Shown: piece after piece, positions 1-7,821 of the stretch
Layout of the letters: the number at the start of each line of letters is the position of its first letter
Position numbering within the stretch: position 1 is the first letter of the stretch
Notes under the pieces: generated by a model
What the model was told of the DNA's origin: nothing
Database searches by the model: none
What the model saw: the letters and a program-made list of their open reading frames with translations, nothing else
Program-made: the position numbers and the translations under genes
Origin: JBDKGH01 sp039798265
GTDB taxonomy: Bacteria; Bacteroidota; Bacteroidia; Flavobacteriales_D; Sanyastnellaceae
Reading direction: 5' to 3'
NCBI GenBank assembly: GCA_039798265.1
Contig: JBDKGH010000018.1
Coordinates: 1 to 14,362 of the forward strand
DNA length: 14,362 bases

Positions 1-343
1 CTCCATCATCCGTTTGAAAACCTTGATCAATCGAAACTGCTTTGATGCGTTTACGACGGATATAGTCGATACAGTTGTTGGTGGCAATTTTGAATAACCA
101 GGTACTGAAAGCAAACTGCGGGGTGTACTGATCGAGGCGGCGGAAAGCCTTTCCGAAAGCCTCGATGGTCAAATCTTCAGCATCGTCCTTATTGTTCACC
201 ATTTTGAGCAACATAAAATAGATGGGCTCGCGGTAGCGTTCCATCAATTCGGCATAAGCTTTTTGCTCGCCACTCTGAAGAGCGCGTTGCACCAGCTGAA
301 AGTCGTGTTGCCCTTTTTCGGATAGGTGTGCGGTTAGTTCCAT
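1..343 (-). CDS. ECF-type RNA polymerase sigma-70 factor, N-terminal part (truncated by window edge)
   Basis: Translating the minus strand from the ATG at 343 gives 114 codons open to the window edge. The protein begins MELTAHLSEKGQHDFQLVQR. Residues about 29-72 match sigma region 2 (DDAEDLTIEAFGKAFRRLDQY at 53-73 corresponds to region 2.2, the core-polymerase contact). FSTWLFKIATNNCIDYIRRK (79-98) matches the region 2.3/2.4 helix that recognises the -10 element. Region 4, which would bind the -35 element, lies beyond the left edge. Proteins of this family redirect RNA polymerase to a small regulon, often for envelope stress, but no target or anti-sigma gene is visible here. Its start codon lies inside the end of the upstream glycosyltransferase gene (10-bp overlap), so the two are probably co-transcribed and translationally coupled. 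The family call is firm; the specific function is unknown. Confidence 0.9.
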   Translation of the reverse strand, partial: MELTAHLSEKGQHDFQLVQRALQSGEQKAYAELMERYREPIYFMLLKMVNNKDDAEDLTIEAFGKAFRRLDQYTPQFAFSTWLFKIATNNCIDYIRRKRIKAVSIDQGFQTDDG

Positions 344-1467
344 TTTTGTGGTTTTCTCACCAAGTTGGTTATGTAAAGGCCTATGTTAAGCACTAACAAG
401 TGCCATTCTAAAAATGGCGACAACCAAACCAGATCTTTCGATTGGCCCAATCGGGTTGTAGCCTTGTGCAAGATAGTAAGGTGAATGATGTACCTCACCC
501 CCCACAGGATACCAACTACCAACATTCCTGTTTTCAAAACCAAAGCGCCAATAGTTCCTACCAAAAGGAGGACTAAGCTCATCGGCCACAGACCTAACGC
601 ATTCTTATGCTGCGACTTATACAACGGCGCAGTGGTAAAGTGTCTTCTTTTTTGAGTAAACCAATCCGCCCAAGTCTTCTTCGGTTGAGAAATCGTCTGT
701 GCATCAGGGTGAAATTCTACTACCGTATTTCGATTGTTGGCCACCTGATTAATAAACAAATCATCGTCGCCCGAAGCCAAGCTGTAATGACTTTTGAAAC
801 CTCCTACGCGAAAGAAAACTTCTTTAGTGTAGGATAGATTTCTTCCCACGCCCATATATGGATTGCCCGCTTTTGCGAAGCCCAAATAATTCAACCCTAT
901 GTTTAAGGTATCATAACGGATAATCTTATTGAGCCATCCGTTCAAGCGTTTGTAGGGTGAAAAGCCAAGTACAATTTCTTTTGGACTATTCATATGCGCC
1001 GACATGCGACGAATCCATTGATCTGAAACAGGAGTGCAGTCTGCATCCGTCAACAGAACAGTTTCAAACTTAGCAGCTTTGATGCCCAAGGTTAAAGCGA
1101 ACTTTTTACCCTGCATGTTTTGTTTTTCCTCATCCAAATTGATCACTCGGAGTGTTGGATAACTCACGCTCAAAGCTTTTAGGATGGCCTCGGTATCATC
1201 CCAGCTACTATCATTCACCACGATTACCTCAAACTCGGGGTAATCTTGTTCCATGATGACAGGAATGTTATTCATGAGGTTTTTTTCCTCATTCCTTGCA
1301 CAGATGATCACCGAAACAGGCTTCATCTCATGATCGGGCGTTTTGATTTTACCGGCTGCGATGCGCAGGTGGTATTGAAATAGGTAATAGACCTGAAGAA
1401 TCCAGGCTATACAAAAGAGACTCAAAAAGCTGAGTCCCAAATAACTCCATTCTAGAATTTGTTGCAT
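334..1467 (-). CDS. Membrane-anchored family 2 glycosyltransferase
   Basis: This 377-residue protein has a GT2 (GT-A fold) catalytic domain between membrane segments. Residues about 9-31 form an N-terminal TM helix. The nucleotide-sugar domain follows, with VSVIICARNE (51-60), VIVVNDSSWDDT (81-92), the metal-binding DAD at 141-143 (LLTDADC), GVGRNLSYTKEVFFRVGGF (206-224), the catalytic-base region GDDD at 233-236 and a QKRRHF motif at 272-277 resembling the QxxRW of processive enzymes. Two or three further TM segments lie at about 291-333 and 350-372. It probably transfers a sugar to a lipid or growing glycan on the cytoplasmic face of the inner membrane; donor and acceptor cannot be told from sequence. 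It overlaps the sigma factor gene by 10 bp. No glycan cluster is visible, so it may be a stand-alone enzyme. Confidence 0.92.
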   Translation of the reverse strand: MQQILEWSYLGLSFLSLFCIAWILQVYYLFQYHLRIAAGKIKTPDHEMKPVSVIICARNEEKNLMNNIPVIMEQDYPEFEVIVVNDSSWDDTEAILKALSVSYPTLRVINLDEEKQNMQGKKFALTLGIKAAKFETVLLTDADCTPVSDQWIRRMSAHMNSPKEIVLGFSPYKRLNGWLNKIIRYDTLNIGLNYLGFAKAGNPYMGVGRNLSYTKEVFFRVGGFKSHYSLASGDDDLFINQVANNRNTVVEFHPDAQTISQPKKTWADWFTQKRRHFTTAPLYKSQHKNALGLWPMSLVLLLVGTIGALVLKTGMLVVGILWGVRYIIHLTILHKATTRLGQSKDLVWLSPFLEWHLLVLNIGLYITNLVRKPQKWN

Positions 1468-1514
1468 GTTGAACCGCCAAAAGCGAAAGCGAAGTTACCC
1501 TTCGAATCCCTACG

Positions 1515-1549
1515 AAAAAAAAAAGAGCCGCTATTAGCGGCCCTTTTTA
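1515..1549 (-). terminator. Rho-independent terminator of the protease gene
   Basis: The core stem is GCCGCT (1527-1532), loop ATT, AGCGGC (1536-1541). On the minus strand it is followed by about ten T residues (complement of the A-run 1515-1524), directly downstream of the protease stop at 1568. A shorter T-run (1544-1548) follows the stem on the plus strand, so it could also act weakly in that direction. It separates the protease from the glycosyltransferase and sigma factor genes, which therefore need their own promoter within 1468-1514. Confidence 0.85.
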
Positions 1550-1567
1550 TGAACATCAAAAATTGAA

Positions 1568-3826
1568 TTATTTGTGGATCACCAATTCCTTTACAGAAAC
1601 GTTTCCTTTTGTCTCATAACGAACGAAATACACGCCGTTAGTTAGAGCAGAAACATTCATTTGGTATTGGAAAGATTGGATTTGGCTCTTCATTACTACA
1701 CGTCCGGTAGCATCGAAGATGGTGATTTGAGAATCGCGCTCCAATCCATTGAAGTTAACAAGATCATTAGCAGGGTTAGGGAACATTCCGAATGAATCCG
1801 CGCTCACTGTTGGTACGCTCAAAGGATCCAAACAAACGGTTACCGTTTCAGAATCTGTAAACTCACCACCTGTGGCAATAGCTACCATGTTTTGGTTGTA
1901 GAATGTATAAGAACCTTCACCATAAGCGCAACACATACCATCGCCAAAATCATCCATCACCACTAGGTCGTAACAACCTGCTGGCAAACACATGGGGATT
2001 TCCAATGTAGTAGCGTCTAAAGAGGCGTCATATAAACCATTACTCGAATATACCACTACTCCATTCTGCTGAAGCTCCCAAGAAGTTTCATCAGCGTAAT
2101 TGTCGAAAAGGAGAACCAAAGTTCCCTGCATTACATCTGAACCGGTAAAGGCCGTGAAGGTGTATGATTGAGAGTTATTATCAAGGTTTTCGTCCGTACC
2201 GTTGTTTGGATTCAACATTTCCACTGTCAATGTATTCGAACCATTCGCAAGGTTAAACCAAGGAAGAGGAACATCTTCTGTCTCGCCTTGGTTAAGTGTA
2301 CCTACCCAGTTGAATGTTTGAGCAGCACTACCATTCAATGACCATGAAATGGTGCATGAATTAAGAGGCTCAACACCTGCGTTGCGAATAGTAACCGTAC
2401 CCGTTGCTATGGCTCCACAAACAGTAGAAGGAATATTGTTGATCGAAGCAACACCGCCATCCAAAGCAGCAGCAACAAAACCTTCAGGATAACCATCTAA
2501 AACAGTTGGATTAGAGCCTACTGGATCCAACCAGTCGCGAAGACGAGTAGAAGCAGAAGTACCATCCCAACTTACACCAAAACGTCCATACCAGTCAGCA
2601 TCATTGGGTGCAGAACATGAAGAATAACCACCATACAGTTGACCGATGATGCGGTGATCTTGGTTAAATAAAGGAGAGCCTGAAGAACCACCTTCGGTTA
2701 CACCCGACTCCCAGTTATCGATATACCACACTTCAGCACCGAACTGCGTGCTATGATAAGGAGCGTCCAGTTCATGACTGATTTTTTTCACGTCACCTGC
2801 TGGATGGTGAATACACGTAGCTTCAGAAACGTTCGCTTCTAGATCAGTACGATCCCAACCTGAATATTGAACGTTAAAAGATGCAGGAGGAGTTGAATTC
2901 AACTCCAAAAGAGCGAAGTCGCTACCGGCATTACTTGCACGCAAGGTAGCTCCAGAAATAGATTGATTGGTTGGGCCAGTACTTCCAGTGCAACCAGCAG
3001 ACTCATGGTTAAAATAAAAAACCCAGTTAGCTACGCTACCGCCCAAGCAGTGATTAGCAGTGAGGAAATAAGGTGTGCCGTCCATTGCGGTGTTGTTTAC
3101 CAACGCACCAGTGCAAATAGCCGAGCCACCTGATACAATCAAGGCTACACTTTTCTTTTCTACTTGCCAAGCATCACCGTCGGGACAATTGACATTAATG
3201 TTACAAGAACCAGAGTTACCAAAAGGGCCACGATCCACATTAGCATCTTCAAAGTGTCCAACGCTGATTTCGCGGTAACCATAGGTTACTTGATTGATGT
3301 GTAAATCGCCTCTATCAGACAATGAAGCCGGAACTTGGTATTCAATAACGATGTTTGAATCGTGCATTACACCAATGGCCAACGCGTTGTTTGCGTTGTT
3401 GTTTTTGTGGGTGAAAGAACCTAAAAACATGGTGCGATCATCATTCCACACAAACACTTGACCGCCTTTGGGTAACCGGAATTGGTCAAAAACAAAACTC
3501 ACCGATTGTGCATCTGGGCAAGCGATGGCCAATTGCCAAACATCCATTCCAGTCCTTTCATCAAAAGTCCAATTACCTGAATTTGAAGTATTCAAATCCA
3601 TTTCGAACTCCACACCAAAGCGGTAAGGAGCTTCTTTGTATTGATCAACTACAGCATCTTCCGCTGCTAGCACAGTGCGATCAGGAATCGGGGTAGTAAC
3701 AGTAGGAATAGTAGATGGATAATGCTTGTCATCCCAATTTTGGGGTTGACCACCGTAGCTCAATTGAGCCATAGCACCACCACTCACGAGCAAAAAGCTC
3801 CAAACAGCGAGTAGATTTTTTTTCAT
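1568..3826 (-). CDS. Secreted lysyl-endopeptidase-like serine protease (S1 fold) with T9SS sorting domain
   Basis: I chose the ATG at 3826 (752 residues) because it opens a clean signal peptide (MKKNLLAVWSFLL...AMA, cut near residue 20); the frame is open upstream to 3865 but those 13 residues are not signal-like. A propeptide runs to about 203. The catalytic domain starts near SGSCNINVNCPDGD, like mature Achromobacter protease I. The triad is His259 (TANHC), Asp303 (GSDFALL) and Ser382 (GGSSGSP). Asp411 (DADWYGR) lines up with the lysine-selecting S1 aspartate of that family, while the GQLHGG histidine is Tyr here (GQLYGG). A CARDB-like domain (about 453-560) and a Cys-rich domain with FDNYADETSWEL (about 564-667) follow. 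The last 75 residues are a T9SS type A domain (FPNPANDLV ... GVYFVRY ... KELVIHK). Predicted role: exported or surface-attached proteolysis after Lys or basic residues. Family and export are firm; specificity is inferred. Confidence 0.93.
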   Translation of the reverse strand: MKKNLLAVWSFLLVSGGAMAQLSYGGQPQNWDDKHYPSTIPTVTTPIPDRTVLAAEDAVVDQYKEAPYRFGVEFEMDLNTSNSGNWTFDERTGMDVWQLAIACPDAQSVSFVFDQFRLPKGGQVFVWNDDRTMFLGSFTHKNNNANNALAIGVMHDSNIVIEYQVPASLSDRGDLHINQVTYGYREISVGHFEDANVDRGPFGNSGSCNINVNCPDGDAWQVEKKSVALIVSGGSAICTGALVNNTAMDGTPYFLTANHCLGGSVANWVFYFNHESAGCTGSTGPTNQSISGATLRASNAGSDFALLELNSTPPASFNVQYSGWDRTDLEANVSEATCIHHPAGDVKKISHELDAPYHSTQFGAEVWYIDNWESGVTEGGSSGSPLFNQDHRIIGQLYGGYSSCSAPNDADWYGRFGVSWDGTSASTRLRDWLDPVGSNPTVLDGYPEGFVAAALDGGVASINNIPSTVCGAIATGTVTIRNAGVEPLNSCTISWSLNGSAAQTFNWVGTLNQGETEDVPLPWFNLANGSNTLTVEMLNPNNGTDENLDNNSQSYTFTAFTGSDVMQGTLVLLFDNYADETSWELQQNGVVVYSSNGLYDASLDATTLEIPMCLPAGCYDLVVMDDFGDGMCCAYGEGSYTFYNQNMVAIATGGEFTDSETVTVCLDPLSVPTVSADSFGMFPNPANDLVNFNGLERDSQITIFDATGRVVMKSQIQSFQYQMNVSALTNGVYFVRYETKGNVSVKELVIHK

Positions 3827-3904
3827 GTGAATTAGAAAACAGGTTTTATTGTGACGAATGTACAAACATTGCCTTTTTTCCCCTAATCACAGAAATAGGT
3901 TCTC

Positions 3905-4435
3905 CTAGTATTTATAAACCACCGATTGTTCTCTATTATCGTTGATAATCAACCGTACTTCTTTGGCACCAGGATACCTGGTTTTAGACAAATCAAAGGC
4001 GATCTCTTTGGTTATCAAGGCACGGCAAAGATCATTGTTAGCCTTGTGATCTAAGTACAACAAAAGTTGTGGGGGCATACTTTTCATCCAAGCACCAGTA
4101 GTATTTAAGGTAAACTGATGTTCCTCGCAACCGCCGCCATACTGCACGTTTACGAATAACGTATCACCTGAAACACGGGTACCTAAGAGGGTATAAGGAT
4201 CGGTTTTTTCTTGAACATAGTTGGCATACACCTTCACTGGCAGTAGCACTTTGGGGTCATTAGTAGGCGGCACAGAAGGCTCGTCCACCATAACAGGCGC
4301 AATTGCTTCGTCGCCTTCGATGCCTTGAACTTCAGCCGTTTCTGCAACTTGCTTGGCTGCTTTTTTACTGTTTTTGCACTGAGTGAAGGCGAATAATGCA
4401 CATGCCAAAAGGCTATAAAGAGCTATTTTTTTCAT
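3905..4435 (-). CDS. Predicted lipoprotein with conserved GGGCxxH domain, function unknown
   Basis: I chose the ATG at 4435 (176 residues). The frame is open upstream to 4597, but that stretch lies inside uvrB and reads as basic, non-signal sequence. The product starts MKKIALYSLLACALFAFTQC, a lipoprotein signal peptide with acylated Cys20, in a relaxed Bacteroidota-style lipobox. A low-complexity Lys/Ala/Glu/Pro linker (21-65) follows, then a compact beta-rich domain with GDTLFVNVQYGGGCEEHQF (90-108; Cys103, His106), LYLDH (126-130) and NNDLCRALITKEIAFDLS (133-150; Cys137). The paired GGGCxxH and HxxxxDxC motifs could form a disulfide or metal site; that is inference. I recall similar unnamed Bacteroidota lipoproteins but no assigned function. 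It lies 43 bp after uvrB and 78 bp before the protease on the same strand, so co-transcription is possible. Confidence 0.85.
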   Translation of the reverse strand: MKKIALYSLLACALFAFTQCKNSKKAAKQVAETAEVQGIEGDEAIAPVMVDEPSVPPTNDPKVLLPVKVYANYVQEKTDPYTLLGTRVSGDTLFVNVQYGGGCEEHQFTLNTTGAWMKSMPPQLLLYLDHKANNDLCRALITKEIAFDLSKTRYPGAKEVRLIINDNREQSVVYKY

Positions 4436-4478
4436 AATGATGCTTTTCTTTTCATGATTAAAAACAATGCCAAAAAGG

Positions 4479-6506
4479 CTATTTATACTTCTCGTCCCAG
4501 AGTTTTTGTAACCCAAACATTTCATCTCGCAAGCGCGCAGCTTCCATGAAGTCCATCTCCTGTGCGGCTTTCTCCATTTTCTTTTTCGTTTGAGCAATCA
4601 GTTTTTCCATTTGATCTCTGCCCATCATTTGAACAACGGGGTCAGCAGCAACATTGGCTATTTGATCCATCGGCTCTACGTAATAAGTGGGCTTGCGATT
4701 ATCTATCAATCCACTTTGATCGAGCAAGGTTCGTTTGGCCTTCACCACTTGTTGAGGTGTTATACCATGGAGTGAATTGTAAATCACCTGTTTTTCTCTT
4801 CTCCGCTGAGTCTCGTCAATGGTCTGCTGCATGCTATCGGTGATTTTATCGGCGTACATAATCACTCGACCATTCACATTACGCGCGGCTCTTCCTGCCG
4901 TTTGCGTTAGCGATCGATTGCTTCTTAAAAACCCTTCTTTATCCGCATCCATAATGGCCACTAATGATACTTCCGGCAAATCCAACCCTTCGCGAAGGAG
5001 GTTTACTCCCACCAATACATCAAATTTTCCTTCGCGCAAATCGCGCAAAATTTCTATGCGATCCAAGGTATCGACTTCAGAGTGGATATATCGGCAGCTG
5101 ATATTGAGTTTGTCTAGGTATTTCGCGAGCTCTTCAGCCATGCGTTTCGTGAGTGTAGTAACCAAAACTCTTTCACCTCGCTCTATCGTAATGTGCATTT
5201 CGCCTATCAAATCATCTATCTGATTGAGTGAAGGCCTCACTTCGATAGGAGGATCTAGCAGTCCAGTAGGTCGAACAACTTGCTCCACGACTACACCATT
5301 TGTTTTTTCCAGCTCGTAGTCTGCCGGTGTTGCTGACACGTAGATCACCTGATTGGCCATGGCTTCCCACTCTTCGAAAGTAAGCGGGCGATTATCCATG
5401 GCGCTTGTCAACCGAAAACCATGTTCAACGAGGTTTACTTTTCGACTTCTATCACCACCGTACATTGCCCCTACCTGACTTACTGTTACGTGACTTTCGT
5501 CAATCACCAACAAATAATCATTGGGGAAATAATCGATCAAACAGAACGGTCGTTGCCCGGCGATACGGCGATCAAAATAGCGCGAATAGTTTTCTATACC
5601 CGAACAATAGCCTAGTTCTTTCATCATCTCTAAATCATAACTCACCCTTTCGGAAAGTCTCTTTGCTTCTAGGAATTTACCTTCCTTTTCAAAAGCCGCT
5701 GTTTGGGCCACCATATCCTGCTGTATCTCCCACATCGCATCAGTCATGGTATCCTTTGTGGTTACGAACAGGTTAGCCGGATAGATTTTGACTTGTTCGA
5801 AGGACATTATTTTTTTACCTGATTCAGGATAAATGCTCTCGATGGCTTCAATTTCATTTCCCCAAAAAGTAACTCGTATCGCATAGTCGGCATAAGCCAA
5901 ATAAATATCCACTGTATCGCCTTGCACGCGAAATGTGCCTCGGGTGAATTCTGCTCTTGTGCGACTGTATAATGATTCGACTAAACGATGCAAAAAGCCT
6001 TGCCTGCTCATGGCTTGGCCTTTTTTAATCTCAATCACACTTTTATGAAACTCGATGGGATTACCAATACCATAGATGCAAGAAATACTCGCCACTACGA
6101 TAACATCGCGTCGACCACTTAGTAAAGCACTCGTAGCGGAGAGGCGCAGTTTTTCAATCTCATCATTGATGGACAAGTCCTTTTCGATGTAGGTGCCGGT
6201 TGTGGGCAAATACGCTTCAGGCTGATAATAATCGTAGTAGCTAACGAAATACTCTACTAAGTTATCGGGAAAAAAAGCTTTAAACTCTGAATAGAGCTGA
6301 GCAGCAAGGGTTTTGTTGTGACTCAGCACCAAAGTAGGACGCTGAGTTTGTTGAATAACATTGGCAACAGTAAATGTTTTACCCGAACCAGTAACACCTA
6401 AAAGGGTTTGGTATTGATCGCCACGATTGATACCCTCTACGAGCTCCTTTATGGCCGTAGGTTGATCACCGCTGGGGGTATAATTCGATTTAAGTTCAAA
6501 ATGCAT
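4479..6506 (-). CDS. uvrB: UvrABC excinuclease subunit B
   Basis: UvrB is the damage-verifying helicase-like subunit of nucleotide excision repair: loaded by UvrA, it opens DNA at the lesion and recruits UvrC for incision. I start it at the ATG at 6506 (675 residues) because MHFELKSNYTPSGDQPTAI matches the usual UvrB N-terminus; in-frame ATGs at 6524 and 6569 give unusual leaders. Visible features are Walker A GVTGSGKT (37-44), the damage-probing beta-hairpin YYDYYQPEAYLP (90-101), the DESH box (336-339), the C-terminal helicase half with VTTLTKRMAEEL and HSEVDTLDR, motif VI QTAGRAAR (535-542) and a C-terminal UvrC-binding UVR motif (about 632-667). Length and motifs are complete, so it should be functional. 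It is divergently oriented from the beta-helix gene; no SOS box is apparent. Confidence 0.98.
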   Translation of the reverse strand: MHFELKSNYTPSGDQPTAIKELVEGINRGDQYQTLLGVTGSGKTFTVANVIQQTQRPTLVLSHNKTLAAQLYSEFKAFFPDNLVEYFVSYYDYYQPEAYLPTTGTYIEKDLSINDEIEKLRLSATSALLSGRRDVIVVASISCIYGIGNPIEFHKSVIEIKKGQAMSRQGFLHRLVESLYSRTRAEFTRGTFRVQGDTVDIYLAYADYAIRVTFWGNEIEAIESIYPESGKKIMSFEQVKIYPANLFVTTKDTMTDAMWEIQQDMVAQTAAFEKEGKFLEAKRLSERVSYDLEMMKELGYCSGIENYSRYFDRRIAGQRPFCLIDYFPNDYLLVIDESHVTVSQVGAMYGGDRSRKVNLVEHGFRLTSAMDNRPLTFEEWEAMANQVIYVSATPADYELEKTNGVVVEQVVRPTGLLDPPIEVRPSLNQIDDLIGEMHITIERGERVLVTTLTKRMAEELAKYLDKLNISCRYIHSEVDTLDRIEILRDLREGKFDVLVGVNLLREGLDLPEVSLVAIMDADKEGFLRSNRSLTQTAGRAARNVNGRVIMYADKITDSMQQTIDETQRRREKQVIYNSLHGITPQQVVKAKRTLLDQSGLIDNRKPTYYVEPMDQIANVAADPVVQMMGRDQMEKLIAQTKKKMEKAAQEMDFMEAARLRDEMFGLQKLWDEKYK

Positions 6507-6539
6507 CGCTTCAAAGTTAATCATGCAACCGTTACGCTT

Positions 6540-6547
6540 TACATTTG
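6540..6547 (+). promoter_or_regulatory. Candidate Bacteroidota -7 promoter box for the beta-helix/adhesin operon
   Basis: TACATTTG at this site matches the Bacteroidota consensus TAnnTTTG exactly. It would place transcription start near 6553 and leave a leader of about 20 bases before the ATG at 6573. The -33 TTTG element is weak (GTTA at 6516-6519, 20 bases upstream). The assignment rests mainly on the exact -7 match and its position in the 66-bp gap between the divergent genes. Confidence 0.45.
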
Positions 6548-6572
6548 TCCTGTTACAAACACATAACATTAG

Positions 6573-7814
6573 ATGAAAACTAGAATACTACTATTCTTGG
6601 TGGCAATCGCTGCCACTTTTAGCGTGCGCGCTGCCGATTTAATTGTAGAGGAATTCGGAACATTCCCTACCTATCCTTCACTCAACTCTGCTCTTACTGC
6701 CGCAGCTAGCGGTGACCGTATTGTAGTTAAAAACCGTGCGGGTGATATTCCTTGGATTGAGAACCTTTCGATCAGCAAATCGATCACGTTTGTTAGTTAC
6801 ACCAACAATACACAGTGGATCATGCAAGGCACCATTACCATAGCGTCAGCTGATGGTCGTGAGATCAATTTTATTGGCATGAAAAACACTGCTGGTGGAT
6901 TTGCGGTAGGCACTACTAGTGGCGCTAACCGTGGCACAAAAGTGAACATTATGGACTGCAATTTAATAGCAGGTAACATCGCCCTTGGAAACAATACCAT
7001 TGAAACCAATGTGGTTTCATCCAAAATTGATAATGGCCAAGTTGTACTCAACAGCGGTAATGTGATTGGTAATTACATCAATTTCACTGGAAGCGGATCT
7101 ACTTTATATTATCAGAATAACTTAAGCTTTGCTGGTGATACCTGCTTTATAGTGGGTAATAAAGTATTGAATAACTATACTTCAGGAGAGTCATTGCATG
7201 CTGGCAGCAGCGGTCAAGTGTTGCATATACGTAATAATTATATTACTTATGCATACGTTGGCTTAGCTCTTACTCAGGGTGTTAGTAATGGAATTCAAAA
7301 TTTAATTTGGAACAATACCATCACCACTTCAAACTGTCAGTTTAGCACCTATGGGCTATACGTAGGAAATTTAACAACAGGTTCAGTATGGGAGGTCATG
7401 AATAACATAATCGACGAAACCATTAGCTGCACATCTTATGGCATATACCGCGAAACGGGATCCACGGGTGCTACGGTAAATGCCTATTACAATCACATTG
7501 ATCCGTCCCACTCATTTGAGTTGAGTGGTACATTTACCTTCCAAGGGAATAATACGACTACAGCAGACATCGTGTTGGATTCTGAAGGTCAAATTACCTC
7601 TGGTGTATCTGCCATAAACGGCGCCAATCCAGCCCAACCTTTCTATGATCTTGATCTCACTGTTGGTGATGCTGGTTGCTACGGCGGCTCATACTCGTTG
7701 AATAATTTCTTCCCATTATTTACCGGTTCTTCCCGCGTTTACTTTGTGAAGTTCCCTTTCAACGTGCGTCAAGGTTCTACACTTAACTTCAAAGCTTACG
7801 GTTACGATCGTTAA
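6573..7814 (+). CDS. Secreted right-handed parallel beta-helix protein
   Basis: This 413-residue protein has a clear signal peptide (MKTRILLFLVAIAATFSVRA, cut before ADLIV). The segment after it, YPSLNSALTAAASGDRIVV, is the opening typical of pectate-lyase-like beta-helix proteins. Asn- and Ile/Val-rich rungs follow from about 60 to 330 (for example NYITYAYVGL, NLIWNNTITT, MNNIIDETI), consistent with a right-handed parallel beta-helix. The protein ends with VYFVKFPFNVRQGSTLNFKAYGYDR-like strands and no T9SS sorting domain. Such folds often bind or cleave polysaccharide, but I see no diagnostic catalytic residues, so a binding or structural role is equally possible. Its stop lies 7 bp before the start of the large modular protein, so the two almost certainly form an operon and may act together at the cell surface. 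Confidence 0.85.
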   Translation: MKTRILLFLVAIAATFSVRAADLIVEEFGTFPTYPSLNSALTAAASGDRIVVKNRAGDIPWIENLSISKSITFVSYTNNTQWIMQGTITIASADGREINFIGMKNTAGGFAVGTTSGANRGTKVNIMDCNLIAGNIALGNNTIETNVVSSKIDNGQVVLNSGNVIGNYINFTGSGSTLYYQNNLSFAGDTCFIVGNKVLNNYTSGESLHAGSSGQVLHIRNNYITYAYVGLALTQGVSNGIQNLIWNNTITTSNCQFSTYGLYVGNLTTGSVWEVMNNIIDETISCTSYGIYRETGSTGATVNAYYNHIDPSHSFELSGTFTFQGNNTTTADIVLDSEGQITSGVSAINGANPAQPFYDLDLTVGDAGCYGGSYSLNNFFPLFTGSSRVYFVKFPFNVRQGSTLNFKAYGYDR

Positions 7815-7821
7815 TAGTCCT

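Noticed and set aside
607..837. 76-codon plus-strand frame
   Set aside because: It is antisense to the conserved catalytic part of the glycosyltransferase.
4436..4597. Upstream extension of the lipoprotein frame by 54 residues
   Set aside because: It lies within the 3' part of uvrB, encodes a basic non-signal sequence, and the internal ATG at 4435 starts a proper lipoprotein signal peptide.
4562..5776. Plus-strand open frames opposite uvrB (93 to 134 codons)
   Set aside because: They are antisense to strongly conserved uvrB sequence and have no recognisable domains or signals.
6507..6569. Longer uvrB start at 6569 or 6524
   Set aside because: The extra residues (MLCVCNRTNVKRNG...) are not UvrB-like and run into the divergent promoter region.
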